Positions 10,898 through 22,135 of a stretch of DNA of 64,000 bases are shown here, piece after piece. A model generated the notes under the pieces. The model searched no databases. It saw only the letters and a program-made list of their open reading frames with translations, and was not told where the DNA came from. Each line of letters begins with the position of its first letter. Position 1 is the first letter of the stretch. This stretch comes from Drechslerella dactyloides. Lineage: Eukaryota; Ascomycota; Orbiliomycetes; Orbiliales; Orbiliaceae. Location: assembly GCA_020064725.1 (NCBI GenBank), contig JAGTWJ010000017.1:2046001-2110000 (forward strand), written 5' to 3'. Both the position numbers and the translations under genes were made by a program.

Positions 10898-12756
10898 ATC
10901 GAGGCTATTTCGACCTATCTTTTTCTCCTTGGAAGAACCCGACGCGCCCACGGACTCAGTCACGCGTATGATTTTCTTATTCCCTATTGATCCACTTTAG
11001 GCTTACTTTCTTCGACTCATTCTGCTATTTCTTCGGTTATTCGCTCGTGCTTTTGTTCATTTCAGTTTTCATTCTCATGATAGATCAGTGCCCGGGGTAT
11101 TTTGGTTTGCCTGGCGATAACGGATGACTTTATATTGCAACTAATTATTCCTGTCTTTCTGGGACATGCTCTTATGTTTTCGTTCTCTATGTTGGGGTGT
11201 CCTATGGGTAGACACCCTCGACGTTTTTGTATTTGGTAAATCTTTGCTATTCACCCGCTGCATTTAAGGCACAATAGTCCTGCCGAGTATTGATGGGTCG
11301 TTCGTCGTTCCTGCCGATTACATGGCACACTACCAATGCAACATAGACTGATATGGTTAGGTTCCGCTCTGGCCTCGAGGTTCCACTCGTATAGTCAACA
11401 CCATATCGTATACCTGTGAAAGCTGAGTAAGTTTTACTGCAATGTGGGAGACAAGCTGTTCCCATTCGTAGACACGCCATATTAGCGCTGTCATCTGCTT
11501 AGTGGCAGTGTCGCAATTAATTCAAGCTAGCTTGACCAAAGTGCAGCTAGATTCTCTGAAAAGTGGGTTACATGCAACAGGCCAAATCTCGAAGGAATAC
11601 CGACAAGCCACTAGGAGACTGTACCAAGAGGATACATAGCGATATTGACAGAGGAGTGCGATAAACCCGGCTATACGTATCGTTGTATATATATAGAAGA
11701 AGAGTGGTAGTGAGCAGCGAATATCGTGTATGCAGGTAATGATAACCAGGCCTGCCAGCCAGTTCTCTACAAATCCAGCTCTACATAGAAGCATTTGGAT
11801 CAACGTAGATTAATATTATAATCTTATCTCATAATACCCCCAAGCCCGCAGCCACATCTTCACAGATTCCCAGAAATGGACTTTGTGGATCGATTGTGAA
11901 CGGCCGCCCCGCATTCTGCGGAGCACCTCGAAAGCAAGCTGAACCCCGAGCACCAATACAGCATCTAGCTGCTCCCTGGAAAGGGTGAGTGTATCTGGGT
12001 AAAAACTCGGGACCCTCGTAAGTTGCGGTTCAACCAAATATGCATGCCATACATGGCACGATTTGTGACGGTACGTACGCCTCATAAAATATGCTTGCTA
12101 GTCTACTTCAGACCGTCCCTTCAAAGATACCGCGCTAATCTCGGGAATACTAAGCACGACCGGGTGCTAAATCATGCGGCTAGCCATGGTTATAAGCGAG
12201 TGTTCCGCTGTGCTCAGTATCGAGTAAATGCTCTGGACGATGTGTGATAAATTATTTAAAATCAAACATCACGCCCGCTATACATCATGCATCATGCAGC
12301 AATCATAGTAGAAGCCCAGGGCTACAAGATCACTGCATATGGCCAAATGCTACTGCTTGTACTACGTTAATATGCACTTCCACGGATACGTTTTTGTACT
12401 TACCTGTATGGGCTGTGGCGTAGCTTCTAGGTTGATTTGGAGCAAGACGGATGCCGGCCCACTGCCTAGGCGCCTTCTTAGATTGCAATACTGCATCCAC
12501 CAGCAAACGCAGAGTGGTCGATTTGCTGCGTGTTGGCCTCGATGCCAGGCGCGAAATGATTAACGTTAGCTTCGAGCACAAGCATCGCGTGCCCTCCACC
12601 TTCTAACTTCGTATTTACCACCGTCCGTGATACTCTCTATCGAGCTACCCTGCAAGACGCAGTCCTAGTATCGACTTCAAACTACTGACCGATCATCTCG
12701 AACAGAGCAACGGACCAGCAGCTAAAAGGGCGGGCTACTCGCATACTCAGTGCGTC
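10898..12756. other. 1.86-kb intergenic region
   Basis: Contains the 3' flank of the DUF7918 gene, T-rich just after its stop, and the upstream region of the helix-hairpin-helix gene. Minus-strand frames of about 90 codons (11522-11803, 11816-12085) lack domain features and are not called. Confidence 0.5.
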
Positions 12757-13850
12757 ATGCAGGCAGCATCCAACATCACATCTGCGGAATTCAAGGGCGT
12801 CCTATCGCGATATCCAGCAACTCTTAAGCTGGTTTCCGAGAGCAAACAGCCGAAAAAGCCGAAGGCTGGGGACTTGAAGACGCTGGAGGAGATTGATAAA
12901 TGGAGAGACACTGTCGCAGAGCGTGCTAGATCACAGCGGGGAGGCAAGGCCGAATCAGAGGCCCCTATCCTCGACGCGTCGATGGTCAAGGAAATCGTGC
13001 TGTGGAAACTGTACGACATATGTTACAACCGTGCATGCATGCACAATCTCTTGAATCTAGCGAAATCGCGTTGCTAACTGTACGAACTATCGTTAGGAAA
13101 CGAGGCAAATTTCGCCCTACTATTCTACCATTGGTGTCATCGAATCCAGTCGGTAGCCTCCAGGCAACAGTCGAGGAGGCGCTTTCAATGTCGCCACCCG
13201 ACCAAGTAACGTTGCAGGGCGGCCAGGCAGAAGAAGAAGACGATGACGATGACGAGGATGATGCCCTGGCGCAGGTTTCCGCGATGATGAAAGTGTTGAC
13301 AAAGTTGAAGGGAATCGGTCCCGCTACAGCCACTGCGATTCTGTCATCCGTCTTCCCTGATACCATTCCGATGTTCTCAGATGAGGCGTTCCGTTGGATT
13401 ATGATGGAGGATCCAAATCCATCAGGAGGCTGGAACAGAAAGATAGCGTATGACGCCAAAGAGTATGCTGTGTTCTTCAAAAGAGTCAGAAGACTCTGCA
13501 GAAGGCTTTCTTCGGAAAACGAAGACCTGGTCGATGCGGACAGCGTCGAGAAGGTCGGCTGGGTCCTGGGTCAGGAAGCCGCTTTGGGTATCGGCGATCG
13601 GAAAGTCGAGAATGCATCGGAACGGAAGGTACCCTCAGCGGAAAATGCAAAACGACCATCGAAAAACGTTCGCAAGCGTGAAACAAAACAACAGACTGCC
13701 TCACCCGCTGACCGCGAACACGAGCTGTCAAAAACCCAGGTCGTGGAGACGACTGCCAATCTGAGTAAGATAGGCGCTAAACGGAAGGACGTATCGGCTG
13801 AGGTGCCAGATTCCCTGCTTCGCAGAAGCAAACGGAATAAGGATGCCTGA
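12757..13850 (+). CDS. Conserved fungal protein with a helix-hairpin-helix motif
   Basis: Two exons, 12757-13010 and 13097-13850, give 335 residues. The 86-bp intron (GTACGA..GTTAG) interrupts the codon for L in LWKL-KRGKFRP and restores the frame. Residues 1-85 are helical and basic (FKGVLSRYPATLKLV; KEIVLWKLKRGKFRP). Residues about 115-130 carry an acidic patch, EEEDDDDDEDD. Residues about 148-170 read LTKLKGIGPATATAILSSVF, a clear helix-hairpin-helix with the GIGPATA hairpin, as in DNA-glycosylase-like and other non-specific DNA binders. It is followed by PMFSDEAFRWIM and KEYAVFFKRVRRL. The tail (about 230-335) is Lys/Arg-rich, low complexity and ends RRSKRNKDA, consistent with nuclear location. 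The catalytic Lys and Asp of HhH glycosylases are not evident, so enzymatic activity is not claimed. I have no accepted name for the family. Confidence 0.8.
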
Positions 13851-15241
13851 TGTGACCAACGGTTTCAGGAGGGAATCGAGGATTTCGACAAAACATTGAC
13901 AATGGTGTCCTCACGTGGAAATTCGTATGGCAAAATCACCGAGCTACCAAGTGCGGCGAAATATTTTGATTAAAGAACTGAATATTCAGGCTAGGATGTG
14001 TGAGCTCAATCGCAATATTTGTCACAGTAGCGGTGACTCTACTGTTTGTTCGTCTTGGCAGCTTGGTGCTTGCTGCCGTGTGATGGTCAAGAGCAGATAT
14101 CCTGCAAAGGCAGAAAGAAAGCGCCGCACTGGCATAGTCACATTCCGTGATAGCAGCAGAAACAGTCGAGAGAAGGCATCCGATGGCTCACGCCTGTGAG
14201 AGCTAAAGTTGCCTTGCTAGATTATCGATACACAGACACCGCATCGGTGAAAGTCTTTCGCATCCTCGTGGTGTGAGAAACGGGAAACAGGCGTCGTCAT
14301 CTCGGTAGGCGACCCAACTGATAGGCTGCACCGCCGCAGAATTGCCGGCGACATCTGGGGACTCCTGGACCCCCAAGCCCACCGACTTTTTCATTCATGC
14401 AAGCATGGCTGCGGCGGACCTAAATCGAAGGATCAAATCGCTCAATAGCACACACCTCCTGGTGGTGCCAATGTTCTGCCTACTCCAACCCGCATATATC
14501 GCTACAAGCGGAAGCTTCTTGGTCGTCTAGCACCTGCTGTTGCCCACGTACCATTTCGTACCATTTGGAATTCAGGTGGTACAAACCAGGCTTGATTTGG
14601 TTCTAGAGCGGAGTTTATGAACTGGCGTCGGGAGGGGTCGATTCAAGGCTGACGCCCGAGGCTCTCTTCTCTCCTTCCGACCCGCCAATGACAGGCCCAC
14701 TTGCGGGTGGGGAATCGCAGTAACTTGAGCCAAGTCGCTCGTCGTCGGCCTGGCTGTAGCACTTCGGCTTTTTAGCCAGTGTTTTAGCTTGGCCGCCCTC
14801 CATGACATGCCGGAGTTTGCGTGTGCATGGGCCAAGAAAACCTGGGTGGTGGGAGCTAAACTGTCAGCAAGTTCGAAAAGCGTGAGCCTCACTTGCAAAC
14901 GGGAGGCTCGAAATGCCTACTTGGTTCCGATTTCGTCAAGATGCAAAATACTACAAATGAGGCTGCTAGTTTTCTCCCTGGTCAGGCTCTCTGACAGCCC
15001 GCCATCTTGACGGAAGATTTCGTTAGTCATCATAACTTCCGACGAATCCTGACCGGACCTGCAGCCCTCAGTTGGCGAGGATATAATCAGGCCTTGCAGC
15101 CCACTCGACTTTGGAACGGATTTTACGATTCTATATCACTAGTCATATTCAGACCGTCTTATCAACAACCGATACGAGCAGTCTGCTCCCCAGCCCGCAG
15201 AAAGTCGCAACCGAGTACGAAAAAAATCAAACGTCCGCACA
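13851..15241. other. 1.39-kb intergenic region
   Basis: Nothing coding is supported. It contains the 3' flank of the HhH gene and the promoter of the F-box gene. Confidence 0.5.
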
Positions 15242-17292
15242 ATGACGGACTGTTCTGGATCGACGGAGCCACCTCCAGGCTGTCAATGTACGCAATTGTG
15301 CACCTGCAAACATGAGAAGCAACGCCCGCGTTTCTTAAATCTAGCCAAACGATCGTTCACCAATATCCGTCTCCGATCACCTAAAACTCCGCCAGCAGAA
15401 CCCATGCAATATCCGATGACACCGCCGGACGAAATTCAGTCATGGGCTCCAGGTACGATCACGGATCCTGGATCCGCCATATCTCCTACGACGAAAGTGG
15501 ACGAACTGCTGTTTCGATCGCCGTCTCCGAGGGCTCCAATCGTCACGAGGAAACCTGTTCCGACGGTCATTGTTCCACAGACCAAACCCTTTGCGTTCCT
15601 CGACACACCAGAGCAAACTCCGACAGTGGCGGTTCGCAGAGATGCGTCGCCCGCTCGGAATATCGAGGATTTTGGAGTACCGTCCTCGAAGCCGCTTCAA
15701 AAGCGGTCGCTTTCGCTGATGCCTGAGAAAATTCCACGATCGCCAATCGTTCTTCGGACTCGAGGCCAGTCCGTGGACCAGACCAACACCGGAATCTCCA
15801 TTGCTATACCTAAGCGGAAACCAGTGCCAGCACGAATCGAAAACAAAAGTGCTATGATAAACACTAGAACTTCAGGCGATGGTCTCGAAGAAACCATCGA
15901 GCAAACGCTAGCATGGTTAGAGCGAGAACGGTACGATCCTCGAGATCGCAACCTGACCCCGTCGCCAGTTTCTCCTCTATCGGACAGAGCAGATGATCTT
16001 CCAGGCCCCTCAGACTACACACCACTTCCACTGCACCATGAACGGATCCTCCCTGGAATTTCGGGGTTCCCGTCCTTTTCTTCTGGCTCTACACTTTCCT
16101 CGTCGCCGTCTTTCAAATCCAACTCCACATCAACTTCTCTCGAGTCTCGGTCCAAGACCCCGCCACCCACGATATCTTCTACTCCTTTCCACATCCCAAG
16201 GATACCGGCCCGGAAACCTGTAAGCCAAGCCTCAATATCCATTCCAAGAAAGGCGGTACCAAAACGACAACGGCCATCTATCAATATTCAGTCCCTTCCC
16301 AGTGAAATTATTCTCAAAATCCTTTCACACCTGCCTTCTCTCGATTCCATCATGTCTGCTCGCCTCATCTGCCCAAGGTTCAACGACGTTATCGCAGTGA
16401 ACAACATGGTGCTCATCCGAGCCCACAATCCAAGTGCCTACAGCCTGATCAATATTCTATTTCCCGGCGAGAACAACTTCGAGTCCTTCCGGTCCGCCTA
16501 CAATAGCTGCCTGGGGGTTATCGATGGGTTAATCACACGTATTCGACGAAGGTGCCCGGGACTTCTACGCAGGGAAATGTTGGATGCACTAAATCGAGAT
16601 GAGGTGACCAGTATGAGACTGGCACTTTGGAACATTTGGTGCTTCTCTTTGAACTTCGGCGTGGGGTTCGCGGACTCCGAGGAGTGCCACCTCGAGCAGC
16701 GAATATGGCTATCACGGTTCGGAAGGAAGGAGTTGTTCGCCATGATTGAGATGTGTGGACTCATCAGCGTACTTCTAAGGCCGCTGTTGGAGATTGCATA
16801 TTCGGTCGAGTTGACGGATAAGTTCCGACGGGATGCGTATTTCGATGACCAGCCACTTGATATCAAAGAAAGATATGGTGAGTTTCCAGCCTCCCCGAAA
16901 TCATACACACACGTTGTAGTTGTAGTTGCCCATCAACTAACGGAGCTATTGCAGAACTCATCGAAAACCTCCTCGCATTCTTGCGGACTGTTGGGTTGGA
17001 CCACATTTACGAGCTGTCGTCCATCTTTGGCAGCAGTGAAACAGCAGCGTCACCCAAGATCACCAGGAACATCGCTTGCGACTACATTATTGAGAATATG
17101 TTGATCGAGACTTGGGAGAGGGATCTCGGCAAAGCATATTCGAACTTCATGATGAAGCCCATGAAGGATCTTCATCTAGAGTTGGAGAAAGAGGCAAGGA
17201 AGAGCGATTTTGATGGAAAGAAGGCACGAGAAGAGATGGGTTGGGGGCCCAGTACACCCGGGAACGACGATGAAGAGCTTGTGGCGGTTTAA
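15242..17292 (+). CDS. F-box protein with long disordered N-terminus
   Basis: Two exons, 15242-16877 and 16955-17292, encode 657 residues; the intron is 77 bp (GTGAGT..TTGCAG). Residues 1-345 are Ser/Pro/Thr-rich and predicted disordered, with a Cys cluster near the start (CQCTQLCTC) and many S/T-P sites. Residues about 350-395, INIQSLPSEIILKILSHLPS followed by LDSIMSARLICPRFNDVI, form a classic F-box (LP.EI...IL..L....L.....V...). F-boxes bind Skp1 and recruit substrates to SCF ubiquitin ligases. The following 260 residues are helical and probably the substrate-recognition region; I see no LRR, Kelch or WD40 repeats. The C-terminus is acidic (GNDDEELVAV). The target is unknown. The abundance of S/T-P sites suggests control by proline-directed kinases, which is inference. 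Confidence 0.85.
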
Positions 17293-19311
17293 TGGCTCCT
17301 GGAATATGGGATCGGTTCGAAGCCGCTGGATTATCCTTACGCCGTTCGTTGAGTTTGTCTTTCTCCTCCTTTCAGTCGCGCCTTCTTCGACTTTGAGGGC
17401 CTTGATATCATGCAAAGCAATGCGATACTTTAATGACACCGGAAAGTTTTTATGGAGGCATTATTACGCTTGGAACATGACCTGAAGCTCAATATTCTGG
17501 GTTCGAGCAGCTGCTTCGATCGAAGTTATCTCCGCCGTCGAACACATTTCACTACACGTGTACATATTTTACAGTTACCTTACGATTTAATCGCCGGATG
17601 ATTTCACGAAGTATATAGAATCCAAAGCTTGATGATATATGATTCGAACCTGCCATGTGCAAGATCCACTAGTAGTAGTTCATGCACACCTTCGCTTCTT
17701 CGTTTTGTGATGAAAGATGCATCGATGCTCCTCGAAATCACATCATCCTATCTCCCGGGATAAGCTATGAGATTGCAATTTCTATGTAACGGATTTTCTA
17801 AGCAGTCGGCATCAGGCAATCGTATATATGTGCAACTCTATAGTGCGGAGTGTAAGCTTAAGGTGGGAACCCCAAGTGTGGAACTTGCACTCGGCATATT
17901 GCAATACAATCAACCAATTAGGCACCAGTATGGGCTGGAACCCTGTCGTCGCAGACATCAGTCTCCGGAAATGCTGTATAGATACATGTATACATGGCAC
18001 TGGCCAGCCCAGCAGGTCTGGAGCTAGCGCTCCGTGACGCAATACTGGTGAATTAACCGAGGTTCATAGGGACAGTTGTGAACGCCAATGAGATTGAAGT
18101 TTCGAATAAATTCACTGACTATATACAAAGTGGGTTTTATCTATGCCGTTGGGACGGGCGGAACCCTTGTGCCTGTGCTGTTGCTTCTGTTGGTGTCACG
18201 CTAGCGCTAGTTATTCTCCCATCCCACCATAAATTATGAACTCTATTGCAATTGAGTCCGAGTTCAAGCTAGTTGAACATTGCAATCGATGGCTGGAAAT
18301 GCGATGCTTTGATGAATTTGCAACGTGTAGTTTGGGGATATGCATGATGCATGTGATAATTCACTCCCCTGCACAATCCGACGGATCATAGACTGTGATC
18401 GCCGACGATAGGTCAGAAGCGGGATGCTATGCAGCGCTCCCGTAACCCCACCGTATATATATTGTTCGTTTGTGCAGCACATCCATACGCATATATGGCG
18501 GAGGTGAGCCGGGGCATGCATTTAATATCAATTATATCAGTTAGCGGCGAAATTATTGGACGCATGCGGCACGTTTTCTAGCGCCATGCAGTTGATCTAA
18601 CATCTGCATTCCATGTCATCGCCATACCAGGTCGAATATGGCGCATGCATGTTAATTGCTCGGGTCCAGACAACGGCATGCAGCGAGATTGCGACTGAGT
18701 CTGATTGAAACTTCCACTTTATCCGATATATGTGTGACCAGTGGTAGAGGAATGTAACGAAGGGCCTCTAGATTGCGTGCAGACGCACATTGTTGGCTGT
18801 TTGAATATTTTCTAGGTAGCATTCAACCCCAGACTGGGAACTTGCTGGCGGCTGCATCAAAAGTCTGAATCAGATGTCAATTGAAACCATGGATCGATTC
18901 GACGTTGTGTCGATGCCATGGCCGATGGCAAGCCACCATGCGCATATGCGGGAGGAAGGGCCCTTGCCAGATGCAACAGCAGACGGCAGAGAGCTGTGTT
19001 GCATGGGTGTTGCTGTGTGTCACCTTAGCGAGCTGACTAACAGGTTCTGGCGTAAACAGCCAGCCATCAGCAGCTCTGAATCAAGATTGCGGACCGAGGC
19101 AGTGCCGCTGTTCAGATGTCTCCTTGCCTTGCCACTCTAATCGCTATCGATACGGTTATATCCATCAGCAACCAACATCCCATTGGAAAGGCACGACTGC
19201 TCTATCAACAAACCGACAGCTAACCAAGCGAACGAATTCAGTTTCATAATTAAAACCAAGCCCTCACTCGGATTCCGCGGAGCCCGAACGGTTTCCGACT
19301 TTAGATCCGAA
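17293..19311. other. 2.0-kb intergenic region
   Basis: No convincing gene. The open frame leading into the next gene extends upstream to about 19183 but has no ATG before 19312. A GATTCGAACC sequence at 17641 looks like a tRNA B box in reverse but has no matching T stem or acceptor. Confidence 0.5.
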
Positions 19312-20154
19312 ATGCAGCACTCGGGCGACAGCGACGATTCTCGCGCTTCCGGATCCCGAGCACGAGACCATCTAGCCGGATACCCTGTATTTCGCCTGGT
19401 CAACGACTACACTCCGTTCCACCTGCCAGCCCTGCTTATCAAACATGCCCCCGCTTTACCGGATCCCCTGGATGCCGCCGTGGATGACGGGCTGTCAGCA
19501 GTGGATAGCTTTATGGAGAGCCGTGTGGCATCGATGAAGAGGGGCTACGAGAGATGGGTGCTCCGCCCTCAGGAGAACATTCGCACGGGTGTCGGAGTGT
19601 ATACCGATTGGGGCAAGGGCCAGGTTTCTGGAAGCATCCGTCGGCTCGAAGAATGTATAGTTACGGTGGGGGAGTACTTGCTCCCAACCGAAGAAGAGGA
19701 CAACGACGGTGACCATGCCGGCATGAACTCGTACTGGACGTCGACGGAATCTGTAATTGACAGCGACGATGACGAGTACGATGAAAAGAAGAACGAGACG
19801 GCCAAGCTCCAGTTGCAGCCGTTGACATCAGCGACAGCTGCAGCAGAGGCAGAGAATCACCATCACCAGCATCGCCACCATCATCAACGGCCGCGGTCCG
19901 CGTCTGCCCCGAGCCTGCCGCCTTTTCAAGCCAACAGGCCGGGGATGGAGCTTGGGAACATTGGCAAGCTGCTAGTCATCTATGCACGCCGGACATACGT
20001 GAAGAACGCGCATAAGTCTCCAACGCAGATGCTGCACGATGCACTAGACCTGGCCAAGACGGAAGCAGGGAAAGCGGCAAGAGGGATCGATGAGAAGTAC
20101 AGCATTGAGATTGGGTATCTACGGAAGATGATGGAAGCCGGGCGGCAACCATGA
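19312..20154 (+). CDS. Unknown protein, faintly perilipin (CAP20/MPL1)-like
   Basis: A single exon of 280 residues from the first in-frame ATG at 19312; the frame is open further upstream, but only with TTG. I do not recognise it firmly. Residues about 18-100 (LAGYPVFRLVNDYTPF; DAAVDDGLSAVDSFMESRVA) vaguely resemble the fungal perilipin-like family CAP20/MPL1, where a Tyr-Pro start and a GL..VD motif precede amphipathic helices that coat lipid droplets. The middle is acidic (EEEDNDGD, DSDDDEYDEK) and then His-rich (HHHQHRHHHQ), with RPRSASAPSL suggestive of phosphorylation or 14-3-3 binding. The last 80 residues are helical and basic (IGKLLVIYARRTYV, LRKMMEAGRQP). There is no signal peptide or transmembrane segment. 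A new family is equally possible. Confidence 0.6.
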   Translation: MQHSGDSDDSRASGSRARDHLAGYPVFRLVNDYTPFHLPALLIKHAPALPDPLDAAVDDGLSAVDSFMESRVASMKRGYERWVLRPQENIRTGVGVYTDWGKGQVSGSIRRLEECIVTVGEYLLPTEEEDNDGDHAGMNSYWTSTESVIDSDDDEYDEKKNETAKLQLQPLTSATAAAEAENHHHQHRHHHQRPRSASAPSLPPFQANRPGMELGNIGKLLVIYARRTYVKNAHKSPTQMLHDALDLAKTEAGKAARGIDEKYSIEIGYLRKMMEAGRQP

Positions 20155-22135
20155 GCTTGTTTTTTTCTTTGTTTGCTTCTTAGCTTTGTTTTGTATCGCT
20201 CCAGCACTTGCAAGGTCGAGCGAGTGAGATTTTCAACACTGGTCATTTAGGCCGGCATGGGGCGGTGACGGTGCCCTCGAGCAAGATATTGGCGGAATGG
20301 TTATGTTGTCTGTCCAACACCAACGTTGCAATGCAGACGGTGGGGGAACTCATGACTGCTACAAATATATCGAAAGACATGCGCCGTGTAAACTTATTCA
20401 CGATTCATGTAGCAAATATTCTTTGGTCCGGTGCTTGTTCTACGTAAGTTCCCAACGAAAGCAGAGCTTGAGCTCTGGAGCTGGCGAGCCTTGCTCATGA
20501 CCGAACAGTGCTCCCTTGTCTACCAAGAGTTCAGGTTCCTCGTAATCATAATCACTGGCAGCTGTTACCTGCAAGATACTCGATCATTACGCGTTGCTCG
20601 GATGTGGTTCGTTCCGGAGCAGCTTCAGCCTTATTCAAAATCGTAAGCCGAAACACCACAGCGAATGACAAGACGCCCCTGGCCGAGATAAAGGCATGCA
20701 GATGCAGACCCGCACAAAGCGAACGACAATGCGAATTCCGAGATTGGGTACTGGATGCGTGGGCTCGATCCAAGAATACGCTGCGACCCAGTCATTCCGT
20801 TGTGTTCCATCGTGCTTCGGGTGGACAGGGTCTGTTTCCCAGGGGGCGGCCATGCAGCCTCAAGCATTTCTCGGATCTCAGTGCTTCCGAAGTCTGATCT
20901 GAAAATTTTCCTACCAGATGACGTCTACGAGATGACGAGCTAAGCTTGTTGAAAGACATCGAGAGAGAAGAAGAATCATGGAATCGCAGCAAGAGGACAG
21001 ATACATTTGCTGTCGAACGCGAACACGTTCATTGATGGCGCGACTGGCCACGGAATGCTCAACATCATGCTCAAGCCAGCGGGCGATAGCAATCATCGAC
21101 CGAGAGCGATAGGATTCGACTGACGAGAGAGAGGCGATATTGCATCGACGGATACCCCGAATAGCAAGATCAAAAGACCGACGGTCGAGTGGGTCGCCCC
21201 GACGAGCAGCAAAGAAGGTTCTGCGATTAGTCACCGGGTGGTGGGGCTGTGGGCTTGGCCGGAGGCCAGAAGCACTCCGAGACTCCGTGAGCAGCCGTCG
21301 AAGACGCGCAAACGAAAGACAGGACGAACGACAGAAAGGGGCTGGCCGGGCGGCAGGTCCCCCTTCCGCATCCGAATTTTCGTCCACGGTCGACGCAAGC
21401 AAGAAGCTGGAGGCCTGGCTCTGGGACGAAGAGCAGCCGGGACGGACAAACATACTTGCCTTCTGGGCAGCTTCCTTGGGCTTACGCTCGTGTTTGCGGT
21501 GCCGAGCATTCACGCTGGCGCTGCTTTTGATTTTGGTGCAGGCGCAAATATCTCGTTTCTGGCGTTTCCGGATGGCAGACTATCCGAACGCTTAAAATCT
21601 CACCGCCAATAAAATTGCCTGCGCGGCCAATATAATAACAAAAAGGCTGCTTTCTGGCACCGTCGCCTGTTTTCACGGTAGAGCGCTGCATCCGCTGCCG
21701 AACTCTTAAATATACCGTCGCCGTCGCCATTGCCACTTGCTGTTGGCGGTGTGGTTCACTGGGCCCTTTCTTCCTTCTCCCTGCTTCTTCTTCTTGCTAC
21801 CCATTTCTAATAACCCTCGTCTACACCTTTTTTTTTACTAATCTTCAGTCCCTCATTTAATTACGTTTACTCTAAATTCGCTCTCCCACTGCTTCTTTCT
21901 TGTGCAGTGGCAGTTACGACCCCTCCAACCCTCCAGAGCCAGGCGAGTCAGTAACCCTGCATTGGACCGTGCTGCCGTGGAACCGACGTTGTCCCACGTG
22001 TTTGGCGCATTCCGGGAACCGGACCCTCGATTGAGCTTCAGTCGCACGACGTAAAACAGCTCTGGGATCTGGGATTGCTCGAGTGGCTGCAATCGCGTTG
22101 CGATTCAGGGCGTCGGCCATCACCGACTTAAATAC
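20155..22135. promoter_or_regulatory. 2.0-kb region upstream of the ABC transporter
   Basis: Two sizeable frames overlap on opposite strands (20911-21513 minus and 21140-21595 plus). Both are Arg/Ser-rich GC-driven sequence without domains, so neither is called. The 3' half is the ABC transporter promoter and leader. No ATG occurs between the TATA-like site at 21706 and the start codon at 22136, which supports that start. Confidence 0.45.
21706..21848 (+). promoter_or_regulatory. TATA-like site and pyrimidine-rich leader of the ABC transporter
   Basis: TTAAATATA at 21706-21714 is followed about 50 bp downstream by a CT-rich tract (21764-21848, CCTTCTCCCTGCTTCTTCTT..). This is typical of the transcription start region of highly expressed fungal genes. 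The position, 290-430 bp before the start codon, is reasonable for a long leader. No binding site for a specific regulator was recognised. Confidence 0.4.

Noticed and set aside
17641..17650. GATTCGAACC, resembling a reversed tRNA B box
   Set aside because: Flanking bases do not form a T stem, and no A box or acceptor stem is found at the right distance.
19274..19281. TCCGCGGA, a yeast-type pleiotropic drug response element
   Set aside because: It lies 2.9 kb from the ABC gene and just before another gene's start; a single 8-bp match is expected by chance.
20911..21595. Overlapping 200-codon minus and 151-codon plus frames upstream of the ABC transporter
   Set aside because: Both are Arg/Ser-rich GC-driven sequence without domains, and each lies antisense to the other.
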